The notes: generated from the sequence alone by a model not told the origin. Counted from the first letter of the stretch, positions 38,900 through 47,606 are shown. The stretch: 64,000 nt of DNA from Anaerosalibacter massiliensis (GCA_000751555.1 CCEZ01000018.1:32809-96808); one strand, 5' to 3'. Made by a program: numbers and translations.

Positions 38900-40438
38900 C
38901 TACTCCTTTAATAGATGAGAGGCAAAATCTCTCATGGCTTCTGCTACAAAGCTTCTTATTTCTTCCTCTGATACCCCTTTTTCTTCATCTATTTTTCCAG
39001 GATTCTTTTCTATAACTATGGATACTCCGTCAAATAAATTAGTCATTCTACCTAAAAACAGACTTCCTTTTCCTACAATCATTGTATTCTTTATTTTTCC
39101 ATTTAATATATCCTCTCTAGCAAATCCTACATAAGGTACACCTGATGGAATATGTCCTTGAGTTGGAGCCCAACCTTCCATACCATGCTTTTCTATAAAG
39201 TCATTTAATTGGGTTCTTTCTAATTCTTTTCTCATTACACCTAATGCACCAATCATCTTATAATTGGATTTTGGTACATCTCCTGCCCCTGCTGGCTTTG
39301 TTATATCTGGATTTTGCATTTCTACTGAATATCTATCTATATCTGTTATTTTTAAATTTCCCTTATCTAATGGCTCTGTTACAAGGGAACCTATAACTGC
39401 CTGTGGAGAAGAACCTGTCCCTACTGTATGTCTTCCAACTAAATCTGTTCTAAGTACTGGGTTAACTCCATCATTTTCTCCTATAAGTAATGCAAAACCT
39501 CCAACTACATCCTCCAAAATTGGCAAACCTTTTTTAATATGGTCCTTGCCATTCATTCCTAATTTAGCTGTTGAACCTCCTGCTACTACTACTACATTTT
39601 TAAATATCCCTGCTTCAACTAATGCAGCTGCTTCAATCATAGCATGGGTAGGAGCTGCACAAAATCCTCTAGTATCTGAACCAGTAGCATTTACAAACCC
39701 TGCCATTTCACCTATCGATTTTGCAAAGTTTCCTCCACCTCTTTGATTCATATCACCGCAAGCTTCTTCTGAACATTCTATTATATATTCTATATCTTCA
39801 GGATTTATATTATTTTTTTCTATAAGATTCAATGCTGCCAACACTCCTGAAGCCTTTACTACTAAATTTTCAAATAGTATATGAGCACTAAGATTGATAT
39901 CAATATCATGAGCCCTTTTCACACATCCTACAAGTTCTCCATTATTATATAATCCTTCAGCTCCCTGTTCCTCTACAGATTTTTTAATACTTTCTATTTC
40001 GTCTCCAGATTTAAGTCTTGATATTAAATCCTCCTTCATGAAATGATGGGCACTTAATTTTTCCTTCACATCTTCTGTAAAGTTTTTTTCTAATTTAACT
40101 AAGTCAAAAGTATCTACAATTTTCATAAGTCCTATAAATTCATTTTGATGCATTATTTCTCCAAATTTTCCGACTTTATCTGCCCCTTCAAATTTCTTAT
40201 CGTACCAAGGCTTTTTATATTCCTTCAATTCTTCTGGTGTTAAGTTTCCAATATAGGTCTGATTCGGTGGGTAATTAACTACTTCTTCAAAACTTCTAAT
40301 ATGTTTAGGCAATTCTTTTAAATAATCTGAATTTGGATTGATAGTTTTTTCCGTAGTTTGTGTTGTTCCATTGTGTAGAATCATATCTGGTGTATTTACC
40401 AAAACATATCCTGAACCTTTTACTACAGAATAAGTCAT
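38900..40438 (-). CDS. grdC: Glycine reductase complex component C, subunit GrdC
   Basis: The larger subunit of protein C, related to beta-ketoacyl-ACP synthase III. It accepts the carboxymethyl group from selenoprotein A and works with GrdD to form acetyl phosphate. The 512-residue length matches the family. Visible patches are ECSEEACGDMNQRGGGNFAKSI, the thiolase-like stretch GSDTRGFCAAPTHAMIEAA with a candidate catalytic cysteine, and VVVAGGSTAKLGMNGKDH. GGAGGTG lies 7 nt before the ATG. A strong hairpin separates it from grdB. Confidence 0.96.
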   Translation of the reverse strand: MTYSVVKGSGYVLVNTPDMILHNGTTQTTEKTINPNSDYLKELPKHIRSFEEVVNYPPNQTYIGNLTPEELKEYKKPWYDKKFEGADKVGKFGEIMHQNEFIGLMKIVDTFDLVKLEKNFTEDVKEKLSAHHFMKEDLISRLKSGDEIESIKKSVEEQGAEGLYNNGELVGCVKRAHDIDINLSAHILFENLVVKASGVLAALNLIEKNNINPEDIEYIIECSEEACGDMNQRGGGNFAKSIGEMAGFVNATGSDTRGFCAAPTHAMIEAAALVEAGIFKNVVVVAGGSTAKLGMNGKDHIKKGLPILEDVVGGFALLIGENDGVNPVLRTDLVGRHTVGTGSSPQAVIGSLVTEPLDKGNLKITDIDRYSVEMQNPDITKPAGAGDVPKSNYKMIGALGVMRKELERTQLNDFIEKHGMEGWAPTQGHIPSGVPYVGFAREDILNGKIKNTMIVGKGSLFLGRMTNLFDGVSIVIEKNPGKIDEEKGVSEEEIRSFVAEAMRDFASHLLKE

Positions 40439-40470
40439 AATGACACCTCCAATAATATTAAAATATCATT

Positions 40471-40510
40471 ATCTTATAAATAAGAGGGAGAACCCTCTTA
40501 TTTATAAGAT
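40471..40510 (-). other. Intercistronic hairpin between grdB and grdC
   Basis: Eighteen-base perfect arms (ATCTTATAAATAAGAGGG and complement) with a 4-nt loop. It lies in the 87-nt gap after grdB. There is no T-run after the stem, so it is more likely an mRNA-stabilising or processing element than a full terminator. Confidence 0.7.
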
Positions 40511-40525
40511 TTTATATATTGTTTA

Positions 40526-41836
40526 TTATTCTTCAAAAATTGTTTGTTCTTCTACTTCAGTACTTAAAGCCCTAAGTGCTCTTTCAACTAATTTTCTTCT
40601 CAAAGCTTTCTCTTCTTCAGGATCTAAATCTGGATTTCCTAGTGGATGAGGAATTGCTATAGTTGGCACTATTCTATTAGCTCCTACAGTCATAGATATA
40701 GGAGTTACAGTACACATGTGTACTACAGGGATTCCTGCCCTTTCAATTTCTTTAACCATAGTTGCACCGCAACGTGTACAGGTGCCTCAAGTGGAAGTTA
40801 ATATAACTGCATCAACTCCATCAGATAACAACTCTTTTGCAATCTCTGCTGCAAAAGCCTTTGCACTAGCAACAGCAGTTCCATTTCCTACTGTTGTATA
40901 AAAATATCTATGGAGACTTCCTATCTCGCCTTCCTTCTCTAGATCTCTTAAAACATCTACTGGCAATACTCTATCTGAATCTTCATTTGCATATACTGGA
41001 TCATATCCACCATGAGCTGTTTCATAGGTTTCCTCAGTTAAATCATATTCTCCTTCAATATCATACTTTCCATATTTTGAAGCACTAGAGGATTCTATAT
41101 GATCTGGATTTCCTTTAGGCACAATTCCACCAGATGTAACTAATGCAATTTTTGCTTGTGATACATCTTTAATCGCAGCTACTGGCTCTACTCTATCAAA
41201 ATCAGGCATAGGGAATTCTGTTACAAATCCTTCATCCTTTAATTTTTTAAGAAGCATATCCACTGCTCTTTCAGAACCTCTTTTTTCTGCAAAATAATTC
41301 TTTCTTATACCTCTTGAAATATATCCTTCTTCTTCTGGAGTTCCTATTTCTTCTCCTCTAGCAAGTTTTAAAGCTAGTGGCACCATATTTTTCACTGCTT
41401 TTCTCATTCCTGCTGCACTATTCTTAGTGGAAACTATATAAACACTTTTCTTAAACATATCAGCACCAGGATTTTCTATATACATACCTGTTAAAACCGG
41501 TATCCCTAGTTCCTTATGAACTGCATCTGTTATAGTCCCACAGGCAACTCCGTATCTTCCTGCATTAAATGCTGGACCTGCTATGAAAATATCTGGGTCA
41601 TATTTTTTAACCATTTCTATTATTTCATTTGTAGCTTCTTCAACATTTTCATTAAAATAACTATCACCACATATAACTGTTGCAACTATTTCAGCTTCAC
41701 CTTTAAATCCTCCATTTATAGCCATTCCCGGACCAACAAAACCCTCACGAATTTCTGGCCTATAATCAGCTTTTTCTTCTCCACCTATTCCTGCAAAAAA
41801 CTGATTTATATAGTGAACAACTTTAATTTTTCCCAT
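40526..41836 (-). CDS. grdB: Glycine reductase component B, selenoprotein GrdB
   Basis: The substrate-specific selenoprotein of glycine reductase, which passes glycine (bound as a Schiff base to GrdE) onto the selenium of protein A. It is one 436-residue gene with an in-frame UGA at 40789-40787 read as selenocysteine 350, in the diagnostic context TSTUGTCTRCGATMVKEIERAG. Ordinary gene callers split it there. Immediately after the UGA the mRNA can fold GCACC with GGUGC around a 12-nt loop, a candidate bacterial SECIS hairpin. The N-terminus KVVHYINQFFAGIGGEEKAD is typical. A GGGGGGAAG ribosome site precedes the ATG. Confidence 0.97.
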
Positions 41837-41869
41837 TTACTTCCCCCCTCTCTTATATTTAAGTGGGTA

Positions 41870-42346
41870 TTAATCATTAAATTTACAATATTCATCTCTT
41901 ATATCTTTAACTTCTTCAATTATTTCATCTACATCTAAAACCATTTCCATCATACCTATTTGTTCATCATAAACATCTGGATCAACTTCATTTTTGAATT
42001 CTGGTTCTACAACATGATATACTCTAAGTCCTAACTGGACTCCTGCCAATGGACCTGCAAAAGTTGGGTCTCCTGCTGTTACAGTTTCAGCTGCTAATCC
42101 AGCTGCTTCTGCTTCAGCGCCACCTATTAATACAACTACATTTTCTGCACCGTATTTTTCAGCAGCTTCTTTAACCCTATTTTGATTTTCCAAATCCATT
42201 GCTCCTGCAGCAGTTCAGACAAAGCATTCAGTTGAGGAAAATACTACTTCTCCACCAGTGGTTTTTATGCATTCTTCAATAGCTGGTCCTGGTATACCAT
42301 CTCTGTCACCAATAATTATTATCTTCTTATCATCAAATAGTGACAT
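41870..42346 (-). CDS. grdA: Glycine reductase component A, selenoprotein GrdA
   Basis: The small shuttle selenoprotein that receives the carboxymethyl group as a selenoether, passes it to protein C and is re-reduced by thioredoxin. A 158-residue protein with an in-frame UGA at 42217-42215 as selenocysteine 44, in the invariant context [15 protein letters not shown], the same position as known GrdA proteins. A gene finder would keep only the last 109 codons, from the internal ATG after the UGA. After the UGA the RNA can form UGCU-gcagg-AGCA as a SECIS-like stem. The start ATG gives [21 protein letters not shown] with AAGGA upstream. It lies 24 nt after grdE. Confidence 0.97.
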
Positions 42347-42370
42347 TATCCCACATCCTTTCTTATTTTT

Positions 42371-43657
42371 TTAATATCCTTTAGCAGTTAATTTATTGAA
42401 ACCTAATTCATTTGTTGCTCCAGTTATAGCTTGCAATTCCACAACTAGACTTCCATCTTCATTAAGAGTTCCATCAAATCCTCCTGCTATTGTTTCTACA
42501 TAATCTATATGTCCAATAACCTTATCCATTGGAGGAAGAGCTATTATTTCATTTGCATTTCCACCTGTTACTACAGCATTTGCTAGTGGATCAGCATCTG
42601 CAAGTGATTGACTTGCTCCATCTCTTCCTGCATATTCATCTGTAATAATAACTGTTTTTATACCTTTTTGTTCTATTTTCTTGCAATTCATAATAAGATC
42701 AGTATCTGGGTTTCCAAATCCTTCTTGAGAAATCAATACTCCATCTAGTCCTAAAAACTCAGCTAATTTTGCTGTCCAATTTGAAGACCTTTCTTTGTCA
42801 GCTAAATAAACGTTTTCATTAGTGATTATCACGCCAACAAAATTTAACTCTTTACCATGCCTTTTAAATAAATCTTTTACTACTGGATTATTTAAATGAT
42901 GATATGTTGTGTTTTTGTCACATGCAGAAACACAATTTCCACTTACAATAGCACCATCCATTATTTCTGTTGGATAGATAATAGTGGGTAAAGATTCTTT
43001 TGCATCTACACCATAAACATAAGTGTCATGGAGTAATCCTTGACTTTGAAGCATTTGAACATAAGCTACTTTTGGCAAATCTGGATATTTATTAATACCT
43101 TCAAGAATAGGATCTGTTTCAAAAACTTCAACTTCATCAGGAGTCAATGCCTTTGCTACCTCTCCTATATAAGTTGCTGCCTTGAATCCAGCCATTCTCA
43201 ATGCCTTTTCATGCTCATGTTGCTTTACTCCTTCTTTAGGCTCACAAATTAAAACTATATTGTTTAGTTTTGAAAATGGAGTGTATTCAGCTCCTGGCCC
43301 AGTCATGTCGATGATTCCTTCTTGAAATCCTACTATTTTTCCTGCGGTAACTACTGCACAACCTTTTAATACATTAGTTTTACCACTTCCAACAGTGTCT
43401 ACCTTGGAAATCATTCCTGGAAATATTCCCCCTGGACCTTCTACTTTCACTCTCGGTTCAATGACATCTTTTACAGGTGTTATTCTAATACTTTCACCTG
43501 GTCTTGCTAGTTCTAGATCTACTTTTTCAAAATGTTCATCTTCCTTAATTAACTTGATTAATTCTTCCTTGTTAACATACAATGTTTTATTCTCTAGTTT
43601 TGTTTCCTCACTAAATTGAACATCTTCAACAAATAGATAGCCTAACTCTAGACGCAA
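42371..43657 (-). CDS. grdE: Glycine reductase component B, proprotein GrdE (pyruvoyl subunits)
   Basis: A proprotein that cleaves itself into two subunits and carries the pyruvoyl group that binds glycine. With the TTG start used here (GGAGG 8 nt upstream) it has 428 residues, and the cleavage-site cysteine in GNCVSACDKNTTYHH falls at position 242, the number I recall for the Eubacterium acidaminophilum protein. A GTG three codons earlier overlaps the ribosome site. Other family patches: GPGGIFPGMI, GFQEGIIDMTGPGAEYTPFS and the C-terminal GFNKLTAKGY. It lies between trxA and grdA. Confidence 0.95.
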   Translation of the reverse strand: MRLELGYLFVEDVQFSEETKLENKTLYVNKEELIKLIKEDEHFEKVDLELARPGESIRITPVKDVIEPRVKVEGPGGIFPGMISKVDTVGSGKTNVLKGCAVVTAGKIVGFQEGIIDMTGPGAEYTPFSKLNNIVLICEPKEGVKQHEHEKALRMAGFKAATYIGEVAKALTPDEVEVFETDPILEGINKYPDLPKVAYVQMLQSQGLLHDTYVYGVDAKESLPTIIYPTEIMDGAIVSGNCVSACDKNTTYHHLNNPVVKDLFKRHGKELNFVGVIITNENVYLADKERSSNWTAKLAEFLGLDGVLISQEGFGNPDTDLIMNCKKIEQKGIKTVIITDEYAGRDGASQSLADADPLANAVVTGGNANEIIALPPMDKVIGHIDYVETIAGGFDGTLNEDGSLVVELQAITGATNELGFNKLTAKGY

Positions 43658-43690
43658 TACAGTCACCTCCCTTTAATTTTAAAAATATCT

Positions 43691-43723
43691 ATTTTAATTC
43701 TAGGCAATGCCTAGAATTAAAAT
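43691..43723 (-). other. Intercistronic hairpin between trxA and grdE
   Basis: Fifteen-base perfect arms (ATTTTAATTCTAGGC and complement) with a 3-nt centre, beginning directly after the trxA stop. The run downstream is AT-rich without a clean T-tract. It may partly terminate or mark an mRNA end, so that trxB-trxA and grd messages accumulate differently. Confidence 0.65.
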
Positions 43724-44041
43724 CTAAACATACTTTTTAATCATTTCTTCTACATTTTTCTCTGTTGCATCATCTGTAACTCTTTCATCAATTTTTTCTC
43801 CATCTTTATATATAGCAATAACAGGCAACCCTAATACCTTTTGTGATATAGCAAGTCTTCTTGCCTTCATTGTGTCAAGTTTGCAAAACTTCATTTTGTC
43901 ACCATATTGTTTTTCCAACTCTTCAATATGTGGCATAAGAGCTTTACATGGCTCACACCCCTGGCTCCAATAGTCTACTAAAACATAACCATCAGCTTTC
44001 AATACTTCTTCCTCAAAAGTTTTCTTATCAACCTCTAACAT
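43724..44041 (-). CDS. trxA: Thioredoxin of the glycine reductase system
   Basis: Carries electrons from TrxB to the oxidised selenoprotein A. It is 105 residues long with a full thioredoxin fold, including the cis-proline region LGLPVIAIYKDG. The active site is WSQGCEPCK (C29, C32) rather than the textbook WCGPC. Non-standard motifs of this kind are usual in thioredoxins encoded with glycine reductase and should shift the redox potential. GGAGGG precedes the ATG. It lies 23 nt after trxB. Confidence 0.94.
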   Translation of the reverse strand: MLEVDKKTFEEEVLKADGYVLVDYWSQGCEPCKALMPHIEELEKQYGDKMKFCKLDTMKARRLAISQKVLGLPVIAIYKDGEKIDERVTDDATEKNVEEMIKKYV

Positions 44042-44064
44042 AATTATCCCTCCTAAAATTTTTT

Positions 44065-45009
44065 TTAATCATCAAAAACTTCGCTAATATATTTTTCTGC
44101 TTGAATAGCAGCAATAGCTCCATCTCCAGTAGCTGTAACTACTTGCCTTACTGTTTTAACCCTACAATCTCCAGCTGCAAATACTCCATCCAAATTTGTC
44201 CTCATCTCATCATCTGTGGGTATATAGCCACCTTCCATATCAACTTGACCTTTAAATATATCAGTTGCTGGCAAATACCCAATAAATACAAAGATACCAA
44301 ACATACCATCATCTTCATTTGCTAATACTTCTTTTTGTTCTCCCGTTTTTGTGTTCTCTACTATCATAGAACCTACTACGCCTTCGCCTTTTATTTCTTT
44401 AACTACAGAATCCCACATAAAATCAATTTTTTCATTTTTAAAGGCTTTTTCTTGAATAGATTTAACTGCTCTTAATTCATCTCTTCTATGGATTATAGTT
44501 ACTTTTCTTGCAAATTTAGTTAAATATATAGCCTCTTCTACCGCAGCATCTCCACCACCAACTACATAAACTTCTAAATCTGTAAAAAATGCTCCATCGC
44601 ATGTAGCGCAATAGGAGACTCCCTTTCCTGTAAACTCTTCTTCTCCTGGAACACCTATTGCTCTAGGTACTGCACCTGTAGCTATTATCACTGATTTAGC
44701 TTTATATTCATTTTTTTCACCTTTAACTACCTTAACCTTATCCTTTAAGTTTACCTCAACAATATTATCAATAACTCTTTCTACGCCAAATTCATCAGCT
44801 TGTTGAACCATTCTTTCTGTTAAAGTAGGTCCACTAGCATTTTCAATAGAACCAGGGTAGTTTTCAACTTCATTTGTTGTTACTATCTGACCTCCAGCCT
44901 TTTCCTTTTCGATTATTAATGTTTTAAGTCTTGATCTTGCAGAATATAGACCAGCTGAAAGTCCTCCAGGACCTGCACCTATTATTATAACGTCATAAAT
45001 TTCTGTCAA
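44065..45009 (-). CDS. trxB: Thioredoxin reductase of the glycine reductase system
   Basis: A flavoprotein that reduces TrxA. The 314-residue length is normal for low-molecular-weight thioredoxin reductase. Visible: FAD motif IIGAGPGGLSAG, active disulfide CATC (C134, C137), NAD(P) motif VVGGGDAAVEEA followed by IHRRDELRA, and the second FAD motif GVFAAGDCR. The HRRDE stretch resembles that of NADPH-using enzymes (HRRxxxR), so NADPH is plausible. It starts with TTG, with GGAGGAG upstream. A hairpin (TTTGGTA/TACCAAA, 45052-45072) lies between grdX and this gene. Confidence 0.96.
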   Translation of the reverse strand: MTEIYDVIIIGAGPGGLSAGLYSARSRLKTLIIEKEKAGGQIVTTNEVENYPGSIENASGPTLTERMVQQADEFGVERVIDNIVEVNLKDKVKVVKGEKNEYKAKSVIIATGAVPRAIGVPGEEEFTGKGVSYCATCDGAFFTDLEVYVVGGGDAAVEEAIYLTKFARKVTIIHRRDELRAVKSIQEKAFKNEKIDFMWDSVVKEIKGEGVVGSMIVENTKTGEQKEVLANEDDGMFGIFVFIGYLPATDIFKGQVDMEGGYIPTDDEMRTNLDGVFAAGDCRVKTVRQVVTATGDGAIAAIQAEKYISEVFDD

Positions 45010-45088
45010 CTTTATCTCCTCCTTATTTATAAATATAGATATACTTTTTCATTTGGTATTAAATTTACCAAAACTGTTTTTATTTATA

Positions 45089-45463
45089 CTATAATTTATA
45101 TATTACCCCTTCAATCAAAGATAAATCTATTACTTGAAAGTCTCTAAGTACTTCCTTATTCCAATGAGGTAATTCCTGATTTTTTAACATTTTTTTCGTA
45201 GTAGCTATACTATTTTCTATAGTTAAAAGGGATTCCATATGAAGATGATCAGTTTTTGATATAATAATAGTTTTATAAGGGGTTTCGTTAGGCTTAACAC
45301 TGCCTGACAACGGATGGGTCAACAATTTATATCCTAAATGAATTTTATCTCTTACTTTTTCCAATAATTCTAAATATGAAATATCATAATATTTCAAAAA
45401 AATTTCTTTTTCTAATTTATCTTTAACTAATGGATTGTTAGTTATTGCAATAGCTTTAGTCAT
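45089..45463 (-). CDS. grdX: GrdX family protein
   Basis: A 124-residue soluble protein of the GrdX family, which is encoded almost only with glycine, sarcosine or betaine reductase genes. Its function is unknown. The N-terminus TKAIAITNNPLVKDK and the central THPLSGSVKPNETPYKTIIIS are the recognisable parts. No catalytic motif, membrane segment or cysteine cluster is visible. AAGGAGAG lies 7 nt before the ATG. It is the first gene after the riboswitch terminator, so its level should follow glycine. Confidence 0.88.
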   Translation of the reverse strand: MTKAIAITNNPLVKDKLEKEIFLKYYDISYLELLEKVRDKIHLGYKLLTHPLSGSVKPNETPYKTIIISKTDHLHMESLLTIENSIATTKKMLKNQELPHWNKEVLRDFQVIDLSLIEGVIYKL

Positions 45464-45548
45464 AAGCTTCTCTCCTTAACACTCTTTATTAGTCCTTGCA
45501 TTTTTTTCTAAAAGATTGTTAATTTTTTTCCTATCCTAGATAAAGATA

Positions 45549-45594
45549 AAAAAACAGAATAGAAAAGACACCTAGTGCCTATCTACTCTGTTTT
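45549..45594 (-). terminator. Riboswitch-controlled terminator
   Basis: On the minus strand AACAGAGTAGATAGGCAC pairs with GTGTCTTTTCTATTCTGTT (with small mismatches) and is followed by seven T residues. It starts a few bases after the second aptamer, in the place of a classic expression platform. Confidence 0.85.
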
Positions 45595-45597
45595 ATA

Positions 45598-45762
45598 ACC
45601 TGAGAGTTTCCCCTCTAAACTAAAGAGGATTGCTCCTTCGGTGCTTTCGCTCTCCAGAGAGCCGTCCAAATACGGTTCTTTTACCTGAGAGTTTCATTGT
45701 GGAAGGGCAAGCATCCACAATTTACTCCTTCGGTGCCAATTTTTGGTCTCTCCCGTATTCTT
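45598..45762 (-). promoter_or_regulatory. Tandem glycine riboswitch
   Basis: Two consecutive aptamers. The 11-base core CACCGAAGGAG occurs twice (45735-45725 and 45643-45633), and AAACTCTCAGG twice (near 45694-45684 and 45609-45599), with matching 5' elements GGGAGAGACC and GGCTCTCTGGAGAG. This is the standard two-aptamer layout joined by a short linker. The terminator follows at once, so glycine binding most likely prevents termination and turns on grdX-trxB-trxA-grdEABCD. Confidence 0.95.
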
Positions 45763-45827
45763 CATACAGCTAATGAAAATATCCTTAATATGTATATGCT
45801 AAAATTTCCAATACTATCTTCATTCTT

Positions 45828-45856
45828 ATTATAATATAAAAATACATTAAATACAA
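45828..45856 (-). promoter_or_regulatory. Sigma-A promoter of the glycine reductase operon
   Basis: TTGTAT and TATAAT with a 17-bp spacer, about 60 bp upstream of the first aptamer and just after the end of the Na/Pi transporter gene. Confidence 0.75.
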
Positions 45857-45889
45857 TATAAAAAGAGAGACAATACAAAAATTTAATAT

Positions 45890-47497
45890 TTAAATATTTT
45901 CATCATCTAATATATACTGTGCAATATTTGATGAATGGTCAGAAATTCTTTCTAAATTACTCAATATATCTAAAAATATTACTCCTGAACTAGGTTGGCA
46001 AGTTAATTTATTTAATCTATCTATATGATTAGCCCTATATTGTTTTTCCATAAAATCCACTTCTTCTTCTTGTTTAAGAACTTCCCTAGCCTTTTCAAAA
46101 TCAGTTTCCTTAAAAGCTTTTATTGCTGATGTATAAACATTTTCAGTTTTATCAAACATTATTTTCAATTCATCTATTGCTTCATCAGTAAACAACAATC
46201 TATTATCCATTCTATATTGGGCCAACTCTGCTAAGTTATCTGCGTGATCTCCCACCCTTTCAATATCATTTATAGTATTGAAAAGAGTATTAACTGCGTT
46301 ATGTTGTTCCTTGGTCAAAGGTGCATTTGAAAGTTCGACTAAATATCCTGTAATATCTCTTTCAAGTCTATTTATAACTTTTTCCTGTTCAAAAACTTCT
46401 TGAACTAATTTTCGGTCTTTACCAAAAAAAGCTTTTGCTGCAGTTTCTAAATTCTTTTCTACAACTCTACTCATCCTATATACTTCTTTTGAAACTTGCC
46501 CCACTGCTATAGAAGGTGTTTCAATTATTCTTGAATCCAGAAATTTCAATCCTACAGATTCTTCCTCTATATCTCCAGGCACTAATTTGTTAGCAATCTT
46601 AACTAATAGGCCTGCAAAGGGAAATTGAATAATTACATTTAAAAGGTTAAATATAGTATGAGCATTTGCAATTTGTTTCTGCACATTATTTGGTGTTAAA
46701 ATAACAACTATTTTTTGTACAGGCACTCTTAATATAAACATAAAAATAATCGTTCCTATAAGGTTAAATAAAAAATGTATTATTGCAGCTCTCTTTGCTG
46801 TTTTATTAGTCCCTATACTTGATAAAAGTGCTGTAGTAGTAGTCCCTATATTGTCACCAAATAAAATAGGAAATGCAATATTAAGACTTATCAGTCCTTC
46901 CCTTGCTAAGGCTTGTAAAAGACCTATAGAAGCACTACTACTTTGAATGATAGTAGTAAGTCCCAGCCCTACTAAAACACCTAAGAAAGGATCATTTAGA
47001 CTTACCATTATATTTCTAAATACGGGACTTTTACCTAAAGGTGCTAAACTATTTCCCATCATATCCATTCCCATAAAGAGAAGTCCAAAACCTATTAATA
47101 TTTCTGCAAAATCTTTAGCACTCTTTTTTGAAGTAAATAACCATATACCTACACCTACAGCCAATACTATTGGAGCAAAGTCAGTTAAATTAAAAGCTAT
47201 AAGTTGAGCTGTTACAGTAGTACCTATATTAGCCCCCATTATTACACCAACCGCTTGAGTGAGAGTCATAAGACCTGCATTTACAAATCCAATTACCATT
47301 ACAGTAGTTGCACTACTACTTTGTATAATCATTGTAACTAATGCCCCAATTAAAACTCCCATAAGTCTGTTGCTAGTTAAAACTTCAATAAGTTTTTTTA
47401 ATTTTTCACCTGCAGCTTTTTGAAGGCCCATACCCATCAAGTTCATTCCATATAAAAATAGGCCTAGTCCACCAAAGACGCCAAAAGCAATTTCCAT
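45890..47497 (-). CDS. Na+/phosphate symporter with C-terminal PhoU-like domain
   Basis: A sodium-driven phosphate carrier of the NptA/PNaS family, 535 residues. Residues 1-300 contain about eight hydrophobic segments and two inverted QSSSATT-type repeats (IIQSSSATTVMVIGF near 59-73 and IIQSSSASIGLLQAL in the second half), the hallmark of the family. Residues about 330-535 are helical with two PhoU-like repeats, including NDIERVGDHADNLAELA and NLERISDHSSNIAQYI. GGGGGATT precedes the ATG. No strong terminator is seen before the glycine reductase promoter, so some readthrough is possible. Confidence 0.92.
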   Translation of the reverse strand: MEIAFGVFGGLGLFLYGMNLMGMGLQKAAGEKLKKLIEVLTSNRLMGVLIGALVTMIIQSSSATTVMVIGFVNAGLMTLTQAVGVIMGANIGTTVTAQLIAFNLTDFAPIVLAVGVGIWLFTSKKSAKDFAEILIGFGLLFMGMDMMGNSLAPLGKSPVFRNIMVSLNDPFLGVLVGLGLTTIIQSSSASIGLLQALAREGLISLNIAFPILFGDNIGTTTTALLSSIGTNKTAKRAAIIHFLFNLIGTIIFMFILRVPVQKIVVILTPNNVQKQIANAHTIFNLLNVIIQFPFAGLLVKIANKLVPGDIEEESVGLKFLDSRIIETPSIAVGQVSKEVYRMSRVVEKNLETAAKAFFGKDRKLVQEVFEQEKVINRLERDITGYLVELSNAPLTKEQHNAVNTLFNTINDIERVGDHADNLAELAQYRMDNRLLFTDEAIDELKIMFDKTENVYTSAIKAFKETDFEKAREVLKQEEEVDFMEKQYRANHIDRLNKLTCQPSSGVIFLDILSNLERISDHSSNIAQYILDDENI

Positions 47498-47606
47498 TTA
47501 ATAATCCCCCTAACTCTTTTCAGATGAAGTATTTTAAGAAACTCTCTATATGTTACATTAATTTTGAAAGAGTTTTGTTAAATTTATGTTAATTTTATTA
47601 AATTCC

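Noticed and set aside
40526..40759. A separate 77-codon gene after grdB
   Set aside because: It is the C-terminal part of GrdB, in frame after the UGA selenocysteine codon and without a ribosome site of its own.
41516..41938. A 140-codon plus-strand frame across the grdB-grdA junction
   Set aside because: It is antisense to two verified genes, and its hydrophobic, low-complexity composition is typical of shadow frames in AT-rich DNA.
41870..42199. A separate 109-codon GrdA-like gene
   Set aside because: The true start is at 42346; the internal ATG follows the Sec codon directly in the conserved motif.
45549..45762. T-box or other leader family in place of the glycine riboswitch
   Set aside because: Two exact copies of CACCGAAGGAG and two of AAACTCTCAGG fit the tandem glycine aptamer; there is no T-box AGGGTGG motif.
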